Assembly: GCF_001611555.1 (NCBI RefSeq)
Contig: NZ_LSGP01000026.1
Location: 62,001 to 126,000 of the forward strand
DNA length: 64,000 nucleotides
Direction: 5' to 3'
Source of the DNA: Anaerosporomusa subterranea
GTDB lineage: Bacteria; Bacillota; Negativicutes; Sporomusales; Acetonemataceae
The position numbers and the translations under genes are program-made. Every line of letters begins with the position of its first letter. Position 1 is the stretch's first letter. This document shows positions 24,820-34,091 of the stretch, in pieces. Under the pieces are notes generated by a model. It made no database searches, was not told where the DNA came from, and was given only the letters and a program-made list of their open reading frames with translations.

Positions 24820-25812
24820 CTAGCTTGACTGAAGCGGAGTAAGTCCTAGCCCGCGTACGGTTTTTAGATCGTCCGCCGCTTGGCGACCGTGGGTGGTGAG
24901 GTAATTTCCCATCAGCATTCCATTAATCCCTGCAAGGAATCCTAGAGGAGTAAGTTCTCCTAGGTTGTGTTCCCGGCCACCCGCGTAGCGGATAATCTTC
25001 GTCGGCAGGATGAGGCGGAAAATAGCGAAGGTTTGCAAGATCTCCATCGGATTCAAGCGAGGCTGATCTTCGAGGGCGGTGCCTTCGATTGCATTCAATA
25101 CATTGATGGGAATAGAGTCGACGTCAAGTTCTTTGAGTTCGAAGGCTAATTCGATTCTCTGCCTCCATGATTCGCCCATGCCGATGATGCAGCCGGAACA
25201 GGCTTGCAAACCAGCAGCCTTGATTCGTTTGATCGTCTGTACACGTTCGTCGTAGGTGTGTGTGGTGCATATTTCTTGAAAATAGCTTCTGCTTGTTTCA
25301 AGATTGTGGTGGTAGCGAGTAATGCCAGCCGCCTTTAATTCTTTCACATGACTTGTCTCAAGCGTCCCGAGAGAGCAACAGCGATTAAGCGATGTCTCAC
25401 GGCCAATACGCTCGATTGCGGACAGAATCTTCGGAAAGTCAGGGTCGCTTTTCATGCCGCAGCCGGCGGTTACAATGCAAAATCGGTAGGCCCCTTCGAT
25501 CTCAGCCTTTTTGGCTGCAGCTACAATCTCTTCTTCACTCATTAGGGAATAAACAGTTAATTTCACTTCCTTGTGATGAGCTGATTGGGCGCAGAACTTG
25601 CAATTTTCGGAGCAATTGCCGGAACGGGCATTGACAATTTCGCAAGTATCGACTTCTTTACCTGTAAACTCATCTCGTACCTTATTGGCAATACCTAAAA
25701 GAATCGGGATATCGTTCTCCTTGATCTGGGTTAGGGCCAGTGCTTCGTCGAACGTGACAGCGCCGCCGTTTAACACTTTGTTTCCAATTTCGCAAAGGAA
25801 TGTAAGACTCAT
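24820..25812 (-). CDS. bioB: Biotin synthase (copy with full ligand set)
   Basis: This 330-residue radical SAM enzyme converts dethiobiotin to biotin. The SAM cluster motif CSENCKFC lies near residue 64. Cys equivalents of the auxiliary-cluster ligands are visible in FCIVTAG, NRCCSLG and QACSGC, with the Arg in IIRYAGGRE. Extra Cys neighbours (TAGCG, RCC, CSGC) and the YHHNLET motif differ from the classic YNHNLDT type. It forms a two-gene operon with the paralogue upstream (38 bp gap) behind a BirA operator. Confidence 0.87.
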   Translation of the reverse strand: MSLTFLCEIGNKVLNGGAVTFDEALALTQIKENDIPILLGIANKVRDEFTGKEVDTCEIVNARSGNCSENCKFCAQSAHHKEVKLTVYSLMSEEEIVAAAKKAEIEGAYRFCIVTAGCGMKSDPDFPKILSAIERIGRETSLNRCCSLGTLETSHVKELKAAGITRYHHNLETSRSYFQEICTTHTYDERVQTIKRIKAAGLQACSGCIIGMGESWRQRIELAFELKELDVDSIPINVLNAIEGTALEDQPRLNPMEILQTFAIFRLILPTKIIRYAGGREHNLGELTPLGFLAGINGMLMGNYLTTHGRQAADDLKTVRGLGLTPLQSS

Positions 25813-25850
25813 TTTAATACCTCCTAAAGTTGATTGCTTTTTCTCCGGTT

Positions 25851-26831
25851 TTATTCCGGTGTCATGCCGGCGTCTTTTGCCATGACGAAATCCATGGCAG
25901 CATCTCGACCGGTGAAGGTAAGATAATTGCCGACTATCAGTCCATTCGCTCCCGCAAGAAGTGCGGCGCCCTGCATGTCTCGGAGATTGATCTCGCGGCC
26001 TCCGGCGGGGCGGATCACTTTATCCGGTAAAATGAACCGGAATAGGGCGAATGTCAAAATTATCTCAAGTGGGTTTGGTGGGCAGACCTTTTCAAGGGCG
26101 GTGCCGCGGATGGGATTGAGTATGTTGAGGGGAATGGAGCGGACGTCATGCTCTTTTAATGTGAAAGCCATAGAAATACGGTCTTGCCATGATTCTCCCA
26201 TGCCGATAATTCCACCTGTACATAATTCCATACCAGCGGCTTTAGCGGCTCGAAGTGTCGCGACCCGTTCGCTGAATGGGTGGGTCGAGCAGATGCTCGG
26301 ATAAAAGCGCTCGCTTGTTTCGATGTTGTGGGCGTAACGTTTCACACCAACGCTTGCCAGGGCCTGTGCTTGCTGAAGGGTTATTGTTCCAAGGTTGGCG
26401 CAAACGCTCAGTCGTGTTTTCTTTTGTATCACCTGTATTGCTTCGATGATACTGGAAAAAGTGGGGCTAGACTCCATTCCCTTGCCGCTGGTTACAATGC
26501 TTACGCGTTTGGCACCAAGTGCTTCTGCGTCTCTGGCTTTCTCCAATAGCTGGCTTGCATCCAGCAAGTCGTAAGAAGAGATGTTTGTATTGTGGAAAAC
26601 AGATTGTGCGCAAAACTTGCAGTCTTCGGTACACAGACCTGATCGTGCGTTAATGACTCCGCACATATCGATCCGATTTCCTGCAAAATGCTCCCTAATC
26701 TTGTTGGCGTAAGCTGCGACCAGCATAATGTCATGCTGGGGGATTCCGATTAATGTTAACGCTTCGTCATATGTAACAGAATGGCCGCGTAGCACTTTTT
26801 CTCCTAAATGGACAACGAAAGAATCTGTCAT
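25851..26831 (-). CDS. bioB: Biotin synthase paralogue lacking one auxiliary-cluster Cys
   Basis: This 326-residue radical SAM protein of the BioB family has CTEDCKFC near residue 60. Compared with the neighbour, the first auxiliary-cluster ligand Cys is Ser (RVSIVTSG in place of RFCIVTAG). The other two Cys (LSVCANLG, MELCTGG) and the Arg (VIRPAGGRE) are kept. It may carry an altered auxiliary cluster or a different sulfur-insertion role. ATG 26831 follows TGGAGG; the longer upstream frame lacks a ribosome binding site. Confidence 0.83.
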   Translation of the reverse strand: MTDSFVVHLGEKVLRGHSVTYDEALTLIGIPQHDIMLVAAYANKIREHFAGNRIDMCGVINARSGLCTEDCKFCAQSVFHNTNISSYDLLDASQLLEKARDAEALGAKRVSIVTSGKGMESSPTFSSIIEAIQVIQKKTRLSVCANLGTITLQQAQALASVGVKRYAHNIETSERFYPSICSTHPFSERVATLRAAKAAGMELCTGGIIGMGESWQDRISMAFTLKEHDVRSIPLNILNPIRGTALEKVCPPNPLEIILTFALFRFILPDKVIRPAGGREINLRDMQGAALLAGANGLIVGNYLTFTGRDAAMDFVMAKDAGMTPE

Positions 26832-26867
26832 AGAAAGCCTCCAATGGTAAACGTTCATTAGTGATTA

Positions 26868-26956
26868 GGTTAACAAAAAACAGAAAAGAATGGTTAACCA
26901 CAAAAAATAATGAGGTTAACTAATGCCAGTATAATACAAGTTGATTTTCTTGTAAA
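26868..26956 (-). promoter_or_regulatory. Promoter and BirA operator of the bioB pair
   Basis: Read on the minus strand, TTTACA (complement of 26951-26956) and TATACT (complement of 26928-26933) are 17 bp apart. Just downstream, 26892-26920 carries TTAACC-N14-GGTTAAC, the biotin-repressor consensus. A third half site GGTTAACA lies at 26868-26875. BirA-biotinyl-AMP is expected to block initiation. Confidence 0.85.
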
Positions 26957-27024
26957 TATAAAGTTGTCGACATACAAAGTTGTTGACACACCAAGGTATA
27001 AAACAATATTGGCGTTAAGGAAGT

Positions 27025-27082
27025 ACCTGCGATAATATATTTATCGCAGGTATTGACAAGTGTTATATCAAGATGCTAATAT
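27025..27082 (+). promoter_or_regulatory. Promoter of the metY region with an upstream palindrome
   Basis: TTGACA (27053-27058) and TAATAT (27077-27082) are 18 bp apart. Immediately upstream, ACCTGCGATAA (27025-27035) is repeated inverted at 27041-27051, ending one base before the -35. This perfect 11-bp palindrome is a candidate operator. The bound factor is unknown. The preceding 26957-27024 contains no gene. Confidence 0.7.
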
Positions 27083-27110
27083 GTAAAGCAATTGAATAAC
27101 TAGTATATAA

Positions 27111-27261
27111 CTCTTATCAAGAGTGGTCGAGGGACTGGCCCGATGACACCCGGCAACCGGCAGCAATGCAGTGGTGCTAAATCCAGCAGAACGTTGTTCT
27201 GGAAGATAAGAGGGAAGTGGAATAAGAACCTCTTTCCTCGGAAAGGGGTTCTTCGTTTTTT
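27111..27261 (+). promoter_or_regulatory. SAM-I (S-box) riboswitch of the YezD-metY operon
   Basis: The aptamer (27111-27212) opens CTCTTATCAAGAGTGG, contains GAGGGACTGGCCCGATGA, CCCGGCAACCGGCAG and GTGGTGCTAA, and closes with GATAAGAG. The terminator AAGAACCTCTTTCC with GGAAAGGGGTTCTT and a T run follows at 27224-27261. It is nearly identical to the metA copy. Confidence 0.96.
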
Positions 27262-27288
27262 AAAGTATCATAGAAGGGAGAAATCAAG

Positions 27289-27675
27289 ATGCCAATTAAA
27301 CCTACTTGCGTCTCCCAAGATGCATTGACCATTATTGTCGACTCGATCCGGTCCGTTTCTCATGGCACAGTCGCGTTAATCGTACAGGATGGGCGTTTGT
27401 TGCAGATCGAGAGGACTGATAAGATTCGTTTGGATTCTTTTAGAAAGTCCAATCCTGGTGTAAATCGGTCTGCCGATATCGGGCGAATTGCCCATGAGAA
27501 TATTCTGGATGACCGGCAAATCGCGCGTCTCCGCTGCAGAGTTGCTGAGCAACTGAAGGATTTAGCTTTCGGGCAAATTATCCTGATTATCAAAGATAAT
27601 CTGTTGGTTCAAATAGAAAGGATTGAGAAACAGCGATTGGCGGGATTGGAGGGGATATATGGGGACGGTATTTAG
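27289..27675 (+). CDS. Tandem YezD-like (DUF2292) protein
   Basis: This 128-residue protein consists of two copies of a unit of about 55 residues: TVALIVQDGRLLQIERTDKIRL near residue 25 and QIILIIKDNLLVQIERIEKQRL near residue 97. YezD proteins normally have one such unit and no known function, so this is an internal duplication. It starts after AGAAGGGAG, directly behind the SAM-I terminator. Leader hairpin F and metY follow, so it is the first gene of a methionine operon. A role in sulfur metabolism or its regulation is inferred from position. Confidence 0.78.
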   Translation: MPIKPTCVSQDALTIIVDSIRSVSHGTVALIVQDGRLLQIERTDKIRLDSFRKSNPGVNRSADIGRIAHENILDDRQIARLRCRVAEQLKDLAFGQIILIIKDNLLVQIERIEKQRLAGLEGIYGDGI

Positions 27676-27693
27676 GCGCTCAACCACTGGAAT

Positions 27694-29052
<1,359 letters not shown>

Positions 29053-29089
29053 AACGCAATAGCAGCGCAAAATACCCGTACAGATGTTT

Positions 29090-29123
29090 AAGGCTGGGTA
29101 TGGCTTGGCATACTCCAGCCTTA
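29090..29123 (+). terminator. Terminator-like hairpin, possibly a decayed sulfur leader
   Basis: AAGGCTGG-GTATG pairs with CATAC-T-CCAGCCTT. The AAGGCTGG start resembles terminators C and D, but the antiterminator-type hairpin in front is not recognisable (CAGATGTTTAAGG remains) and no T run follows. Confidence 0.5.
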
Positions 29124-29148
29124 GAGCTTCTGCAGTGAGGAGTCGCAT

Positions 29149-29319
29149 ATGCAGCAGAGTAGTGGTGCAGCAGGCCAGCAAACATGCGGGAAGGAAGATT
29201 TACCTGTGGCTAAGTTAGATAATACACAACATGGCGACGAAATCATCATCATCATCAGAAATGGCGTTGTCGTGAAATTTGAGCAGCGGAAGATCAATTT
29301 AGAAAACGGGAATGTTTAG
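29149..29319 (+). CDS. Small YezD-like (DUF2292) protein
   Basis: This 56-residue protein starts with ATG six bases after GAGGAG. Its C-terminal half DEIIIIIRNGVVVKFEQRKINL matches the YezD unit pattern (hydrophobic strand, N/DG turn, V-hydrophobic-KFEQ). The N-terminal half is polar, with one Cys. It lies 18 bp before the next PLP enzyme and is probably co-transcribed with it. This is the second YezD-type gene in the same region. Confidence 0.68.
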   Translation: MQQSSGAAGQQTCGKEDLPVAKLDNTQHGDEIIIIIRNGVVVKFEQRKINLENGNV

Positions 29320-29337
29320 CTGGGAGGAATACTACAT

Positions 29338-30474
29338 ATGAAGATCAATACTCAGTTGGTTCATGTCGGCGTTGGCTCAGATGCTAAAACCGGCGCAATC
29401 ACTACACCCATTTATCAATCGGCAACATTCCGACACCCTGCATTAGGCCAGAGTACAGGCTTTGATTATTCCCGCACACAGAATCCGACGCGCAAGGTAC
29501 TGGAGGAAGCGATCGCCGTACTAGAGGGCGGTAGTGACGGATTTGCCTTCGCCTCAGGGATGGCTGCCATTACTGCAGTACTGATGCTGTTTAAGACAGA
29601 TGATCATATTGTAGTGGTTGAGGATTGCTACGGCGGGACGTATCGGATACTTGATAAGGTGTTTACTAACTTTGGGCTGAAAGTCAGCTTCGTTGATGCA
29701 ACCTGCCTGGATGAAATTGAAAACTCGCTTACGCCATCGACACGATGTATACTTATAGAAACACCGACAAATCCATTAATGAAAATTGTCGATATCCGCG
29801 CGATTGTGAAAATGGCTAAGAAGAAAGATATATACGTCGTTGTTGATAATACGTTCTTGACACCGTATCTGCAGCGGCCGCTTGAGCTTGGCGCTGATCT
29901 TGTGGTACACAGCGCGACAAAATATCTTGCCGGACATAATGATGTTATCTGCGGCTTGGTCGTGAGCCGCAACAAACAGCTAGGTGAACGTATCCGGTTT
30001 ATTCAGAACTCAACAGGCGGGATACTAGGGCCTAATGACAGTTGGCTGCTGATTCGCGGCATGAAAACATTGGCTTTGCGCATGGACAAGCACTGCCAAA
30101 ATGCACAGGCGTTGGCAGAGTGGCTTCAAAAGCAAGAACAGGTTGAGACAGTATACTATCCCGGGTTGCCACAGCATCCGGGCAAGCATATTCAAGAGCA
30201 ACAGGCAACAGGATATGGGGGGATGTTATCTTTTACTGTGCGCGACTCGAGGTTGGCGCCACATATTTTGAAGCGAGTGAAGCTACTGCAATTTGCGGAA
30301 AGCCTGGGAGGAGTGGAATCATTAATCACATTCCCCGCTGTTCAGACGCACGCAGATATTCCGCCTGAGGTGCGGAATCGGCTGGGAATCACGGACTGCT
30401 TGCTGCGAGTATCAGTAGGGATTGAAGACATTGACGATATTATTGCTGATTTTGAGCAGGCATTTGCCGATTAG
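29338..30474 (+). CDS. Cystathionine gamma-synthase/lyase-family PLP enzyme (MetI/MccB-like)
   Basis: This 378-residue trans-sulfuration enzyme has DYSRTQNPTRKVLE near the N terminus, FASGMAAI, and the PLP Lys in HSATKYLAGHNDV. Its length fits cystathionine gamma-synthase, gamma-lyase or acetylhomoserine-thiolyase (MetI) rather than the longer MetY upstream. Ser/Thr specificity cannot be resolved from sequence alone. It starts after GGGAGGAATACTAC. Confidence 0.87.
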   Translation: MKINTQLVHVGVGSDAKTGAITTPIYQSATFRHPALGQSTGFDYSRTQNPTRKVLEEAIAVLEGGSDGFAFASGMAAITAVLMLFKTDDHIVVVEDCYGGTYRILDKVFTNFGLKVSFVDATCLDEIENSLTPSTRCILIETPTNPLMKIVDIRAIVKMAKKKDIYVVVDNTFLTPYLQRPLELGADLVVHSATKYLAGHNDVICGLVVSRNKQLGERIRFIQNSTGGILGPNDSWLLIRGMKTLALRMDKHCQNAQALAEWLQKQEQVETVYYPGLPQHPGKHIQEQQATGYGGMLSFTVRDSRLAPHILKRVKLLQFAESLGGVESLITFPAVQTHADIPPEVRNRLGITDCLLRVSVGIEDIDDIIADFEQAFAD

Positions 30475-30549
30475 TAGATTAATTTAATTGATGATACCCG
30501 CGATAGTGTTTGGCGTTGGATGATCATGGTGGTAATAGGTGGTGAAAAC

Positions 30550-31917
30550 ATGTTAGATGTTGTGATTGCGAATGGTATTCTGGTTGATCCAGAGAAACTT
30601 GTTCGATATCCGGCTAATATCGGTATAGTTGACGGCAAGATTGCGACTATTACCCAGAATAATCTTCACGGTGTTCAAGAATTCGACGCTTCCGGCAGGA
30701 TAGTCTGCCCTGGGTTCATCGATATTCATGGGCATGTCGATTTAGACGAGTATTGTGGCGAACTTTCGCTGCGACAGGGGATTACGACAACTGTAGGTGG
30801 TAATTGTGGAGCGAGTCCGTTAGATATAGATGCCTTTTTTACGCTACAGGAGAAGAATGGCTTTATCATCAACCAGGCTGAATTTATCGGGCATTCAATC
30901 CACTTGAGAAACTCGGTAGGCGCTATTGACCCTCTCAAGCCAGCTACTCCTGAGCAATTATCGCGCATGGAATATTTGGTGGAAAAGGGATTTGAAGATG
31001 GTGCGTGCGGACTGTCGTTAGGATTGGGCTACGCACCAGGAAGTTCAAATGAGGAAGTCCTTCGCTTGAGCAGAATTGCTGCCAGATATGGGCGAATTGT
31101 CGCTGTAGACACACGGATGCTCACAGGTACTGACATGTATTCGCTTGTCGAAGCAATTTCTATTGCGCGGCAAACCGGGGCTCGCATTCAAATATCACAT
31201 CTTGTGTATCAGTATGGAACGGGCGTTGTCGATGAGGCGCTGGCTGTCATCAACAGAGCCCGGTCTGACGGCATGGACATACGATTTGACAGTGGGATGT
31301 ATACGCCATGGGCTACGCATATCGGCGCCGCTCTCTTTAATGAGGACTATATGGAGACGAACGGTTGGGATCTGAAGGACATTTTGGTTGTTACCGGCCA
31401 GTATAATGGAAAACGCTTGAACCAGGAGATCTACCGCGAGCTTCGCGACAGCGCTCCGCATACGGCGGTCGTAGTTTTTACCGGCATTGAAGAGGAAATC
31501 TATTTGGCGTTAAATCATCCATTTGCGATGCCCTCCACCGATACCGGCGCATATGCCCCTGGTGAGGGTCATCCGCAAATCGCGGGGAGTTTCCCGCGCT
31601 ATTTTAAAAAGATGGTTACCGAGCGATATCAATTAAATTTGATGGAAGCAGTCCGCAAGGCAACCTTATTGCCAGCTGAAACTCTGGGACTGGATTGTAA
31701 GGGACGGCTGCGGGAGGGCATGGACGCAGATGTAGTGGTATTCGATATTCATACTATCGCTGATAAGGCGGATTTTGGACTGCCTGATGCTCCGCCAGTT
31801 GGAATTGACTACGTCTTTGTCAATGGCCGGCTAGCAATTGATCGTGGCAATTTAGTAGACACTCACGCCGGGAAAGCGGTTCGATGTATAAAGCCGATGT
31901 ATGATTATCAAATTTAA
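30550..31917 (+). CDS. Amidohydrolase, N-acyl-D-amino-acid deacylase family
   Basis: This 455-residue metal-dependent hydrolase has GFIDIHGHVDLD near residue 60 (first metal-binding HxH), QISHLVYQ and PSTDTGAYAPGEGHP. D-aminoacylases normally carry a ligand Cys, and GNCGAS near residue 88 is consistent. ATG 30550 follows AGGTGGTG. The location after a trans-sulfuration enzyme suggests hydrolysis of N-acylated amino acids, perhaps sulfur-containing ones, but substrate is unknown. Confidence 0.8.
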   Translation: MLDVVIANGILVDPEKLVRYPANIGIVDGKIATITQNNLHGVQEFDASGRIVCPGFIDIHGHVDLDEYCGELSLRQGITTTVGGNCGASPLDIDAFFTLQEKNGFIINQAEFIGHSIHLRNSVGAIDPLKPATPEQLSRMEYLVEKGFEDGACGLSLGLGYAPGSSNEEVLRLSRIAARYGRIVAVDTRMLTGTDMYSLVEAISIARQTGARIQISHLVYQYGTGVVDEALAVINRARSDGMDIRFDSGMYTPWATHIGAALFNEDYMETNGWDLKDILVVTGQYNGKRLNQEIYRELRDSAPHTAVVVFTGIEEEIYLALNHPFAMPSTDTGAYAPGEGHPQIAGSFPRYFKKMVTERYQLNLMEAVRKATLLPAETLGLDCKGRLREGMDADVVVFDIHTIADKADFGLPDAPPVGIDYVFVNGRLAIDRGNLVDTHAGKAVRCIKPMYDYQI

Positions 31918-31947
31918 ACTGTTTATAAACTATGTGGGAGAATATTG

Positions 31948-32883
31948 ATGCTGAAACAAAAGATACTCAATAAGGCGGCCGGAATCCTGACATACGGATT
32001 AACTCCGCCGAAATCAAACAATACACCAGAGAAGATTAGCGAGATTGCGGGAAAACAGATTGAACGCATCCGCGATTTACCGCTTGATGGTCTGCTAATT
32101 TATGATATTCAAGATGAAGCGGATCGAATTGGCGACGAAAGGCCTTTCCCTTTCTTGCATACCGTTGATTCGGCTGTTTATGCGAATGACTATTTGCGAG
32201 AACTACAGATGCCAAAGATTATATATCGCTGTGTGGGCAAATATAGCAAACCTGAGTTGGCTGAATGGATTACCGGGAAGAGTAGACAGGATAAGTATTC
32301 GGTGTTCGTCGGTGCATCGGCTAAACAGCAACAGGTCAATATCGGGCTGCCTGAAGCCTATCAAATGCGGTCAGAACTAAATCCGAACCTGCTTTTGGGC
32401 GGAGTTTTAATCCCAGAGCGGCATAGCAAATATCACGATGAGCATTTGCGCATGATCGATAAAATGGATAAAGGCTGCCAGTATTTTATTTCGCAAGCGG
32501 TTTATAATGTCGAAACAACTAAAAATGTTCTATCCGACTATTACTACCATTGCCAGAACCATCATATCGACATGGTGCCGATACTGATAAATCTCACTCC
32601 CTGCGGCTCGATTAAAACCTTAGAATTCATGAAGTGGTTAGGGGTCAATATTCCGAAATGGCTAGAGAATGATTTGATGAATTCTCAAGATATATTGGAT
32701 CAATCCATTATGCTTTCCAAACAGATATTTGAAGAATTGCTCGACTTTGCAGTAGGGAAAGGCATACCGATTGGCTGTAGTGTAGAGAGCGTTTCCACCC
32801 GGAAAGTTGAAATTGAGGCATCCATACAAATGGTGCAAGACATACAAGGTCTGTTTGCGCGTCATCTCGTTGCTCGAATCTGA
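31948..32883 (+). CDS. Methylenetetrahydrofolate-reductase-like protein
   Basis: This 311-residue protein has the MetF-type TIM-barrel pattern: ILTYGLTPPKSN at the N terminus, PLDGLLIYDIQDEADR, and CQYFISQAVYNVETTKNVL near residue 180. It differs from canonical MetF (for example no clear T-E catalytic context), so substrate may be another C1-folate or corrinoid-related compound. TTG 31945 directly precedes the ATG. It ends the run of methionine genes, before a strong terminator. Confidence 0.75.
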   Translation: MLKQKILNKAAGILTYGLTPPKSNNTPEKISEIAGKQIERIRDLPLDGLLIYDIQDEADRIGDERPFPFLHTVDSAVYANDYLRELQMPKIIYRCVGKYSKPELAEWITGKSRQDKYSVFVGASAKQQQVNIGLPEAYQMRSELNPNLLLGGVLIPERHSKYHDEHLRMIDKMDKGCQYFISQAVYNVETTKNVLSDYYYHCQNHHIDMVPILINLTPCGSIKTLEFMKWLGVNIPKWLENDLMNSQDILDQSIMLSKQIFEELLDFAVGKGIPIGCSVESVSTRKVEIEASIQMVQDIQGLFARHLVARI

Positions 32884-32965
32884 ATTTGATGCTTCAGGCG
32901 GAAGCGTCTGCCCTGGAGTAGTGTGCCATTCAGGGAAAATGGTTTGCTGTGACCTGTGATAAAGT

Positions 32966-33019
32966 AAGACTTGAATTAGGTGGAGTCATTCCGCTAATTC
33001 AAGTCTTATCTTGTTTTTT
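32966..33019 (+). terminator. Rho-independent terminator
   Basis: Fourteen-base perfect arms (AAGACTTGAATTAG and complement) followed by TTGTTTTTT close the methionine operon. Confidence 0.92.
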
Positions 33020-33023
33020 GGGG

Positions 33024-33086
33024 TTGATTTTGCGTAAGTAATGATTTATATTAAAACTATACCCCCTACCCATGGGGGTGGGATAT
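33024..33086 (+). promoter_or_regulatory. Promoter and CsoR/CstR-type operator
   Basis: TTGATT (33024-33029) and TATATT (33047-33052) are 17 bp apart. Downstream, 33058-33086 holds TATACCCCCTACC and GGGGGTGGGATAT, the C-run/G-run palindrome typical of CsoR-family operators. It overlaps the expected transcription start, so the repressor encoded next should autoregulate the operon. Confidence 0.85.
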
Positions 33087-33110
33087 GGATAAGATTAAGG
33101 AGTATGAATG

Positions 33111-33386
33111 ATGACTAAAGAACAGTTGAAAAAAAGTGTGCTTCAGCGATTGGGTACGATTAAAGGTCATGTTGCCGGTATTGAAAAAATGGTGGAAGAA
33201 AATAAGAATTGCGAAGATATTCTGTTCCAATTAAGTGCAATAACCGGTGCTGTGAATAAACTAAGCGCCCATATCCTTGAACAATACGCAGAAGCTTGTT
33301 TGGAAGATGTTCATATCGATGATACCAATGCGCGTCAGCGCATCGAGAACTTAACGAAAACCATGATTACTATGCTGAAAAAATAA
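33111..33386 (+). CDS. cstR: CsoR-family repressor of the CstR (persulfide-sensing) type
   Basis: This 91-residue all-helical CsoR/RcnR-family repressor has Cys34 (NKNCEDIL) and Cys63 (AEACLEDV), the two reactive thiols. The His four residues before the second Cys, a copper ligand in CsoR, is Tyr here (EQYAEAC). This argues against copper and for CstR-type sensing of persulfides/polysulfides. The downstream genes (CoA-disulfide reductase-rhodanese, YeeE/YedE) match CstR targets. ATG 33108 is an equally possible start. Confidence 0.84.
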   Translation: MTKEQLKKSVLQRLGTIKGHVAGIEKMVEENKNCEDILFQLSAITGAVNKLSAHILEQYAEACLEDVHIDDTNARQRIENLTKTMITMLKK

Positions 33387-33428
33387 GTCGGAAGCTAGTT
33401 TCCGTTCTAAAATTTGAGAGGAGAAGAT

Positions 33429-34070
33429 ATGAGGAGTACGATACAACCCTATTTGTTCTGGGTATTAATGGGTTTCCTAGCAGTAGGCATTGTTTACCCA
33501 GTGATTGGTTTGGCTGCAATCCTATGTATGTTGGCTCCAGTCATAATGGCTCCCTTCAAAGGTAGATATTGGTGTGGGAATTTTTGTCCCCGCGGCAGTT
33601 TTTATGATCACGTTATTGCAAAAATATCTACCAAGAAACCAATACCGGCGGTTTTTCGCAGTACCGGCTTCCGCGTATTGATGGTTCTGTTCATTATGGG
33701 TGTTTTTGGAGTGCAAATGTACTCTGCATGGGGTGATTGGTCCGCTATGGGAGCGGTGTTTGTACGGATTATCCTGATTACAACCATTGTTGGCATTGTA
33801 CTGGGAGTAATGTTTCATCAGCGTACCTGGTGCTCCTTCTGCCCGATGGGCACGATGGCAAGCTGGGTCAGTGCTAAAAGAAGGCCCATGCCGTTACAGG
33901 TAGAAAACTCCTGTGTGAATTGTAAACTTTGTACTGCTGCATGTCCGCTGCAACTATCCCCTTATGCGGAAAAAGGAAGCGCAGAAGGATTCACACATAG
34001 CGATTGCCTGAAGTGCAGCCGTTGTATAGAGAAATGTCCCAAGAAAGCGTTGTCTTTTAAGCGGGTTTGA
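33429..34070 (+). CDS. Membrane-bound 4Fe-4S protein (NapH/YccM-like)
   Basis: This 213-residue protein has four hydrophobic segments and CGNFCPRG and CSFCPMG motifs on loops, the NapH/CcoG signature. A C-terminal 2x[4Fe-4S] domain (CVNCKLCTAAC, CLKCSRCIEKC) ends it. It probably moves electrons between the membrane and a cytoplasmic partner. In this operon the partner could be the CoA-disulfide reductase. The start at 33429 follows GAGAGGAGAAG. Confidence 0.8.
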   Translation: MRSTIQPYLFWVLMGFLAVGIVYPVIGLAAILCMLAPVIMAPFKGRYWCGNFCPRGSFYDHVIAKISTKKPIPAVFRSTGFRVLMVLFIMGVFGVQMYSAWGDWSAMGAVFVRIILITTIVGIVLGVMFHQRTWCSFCPMGTMASWVSAKRRPMPLQVENSCVNCKLCTAACPLQLSPYAEKGSAEGFTHSDCLKCSRCIEKCPKKALSFKRV

Positions 34071-34091
34071 ATAATTGGGGGAGGGATTTTT

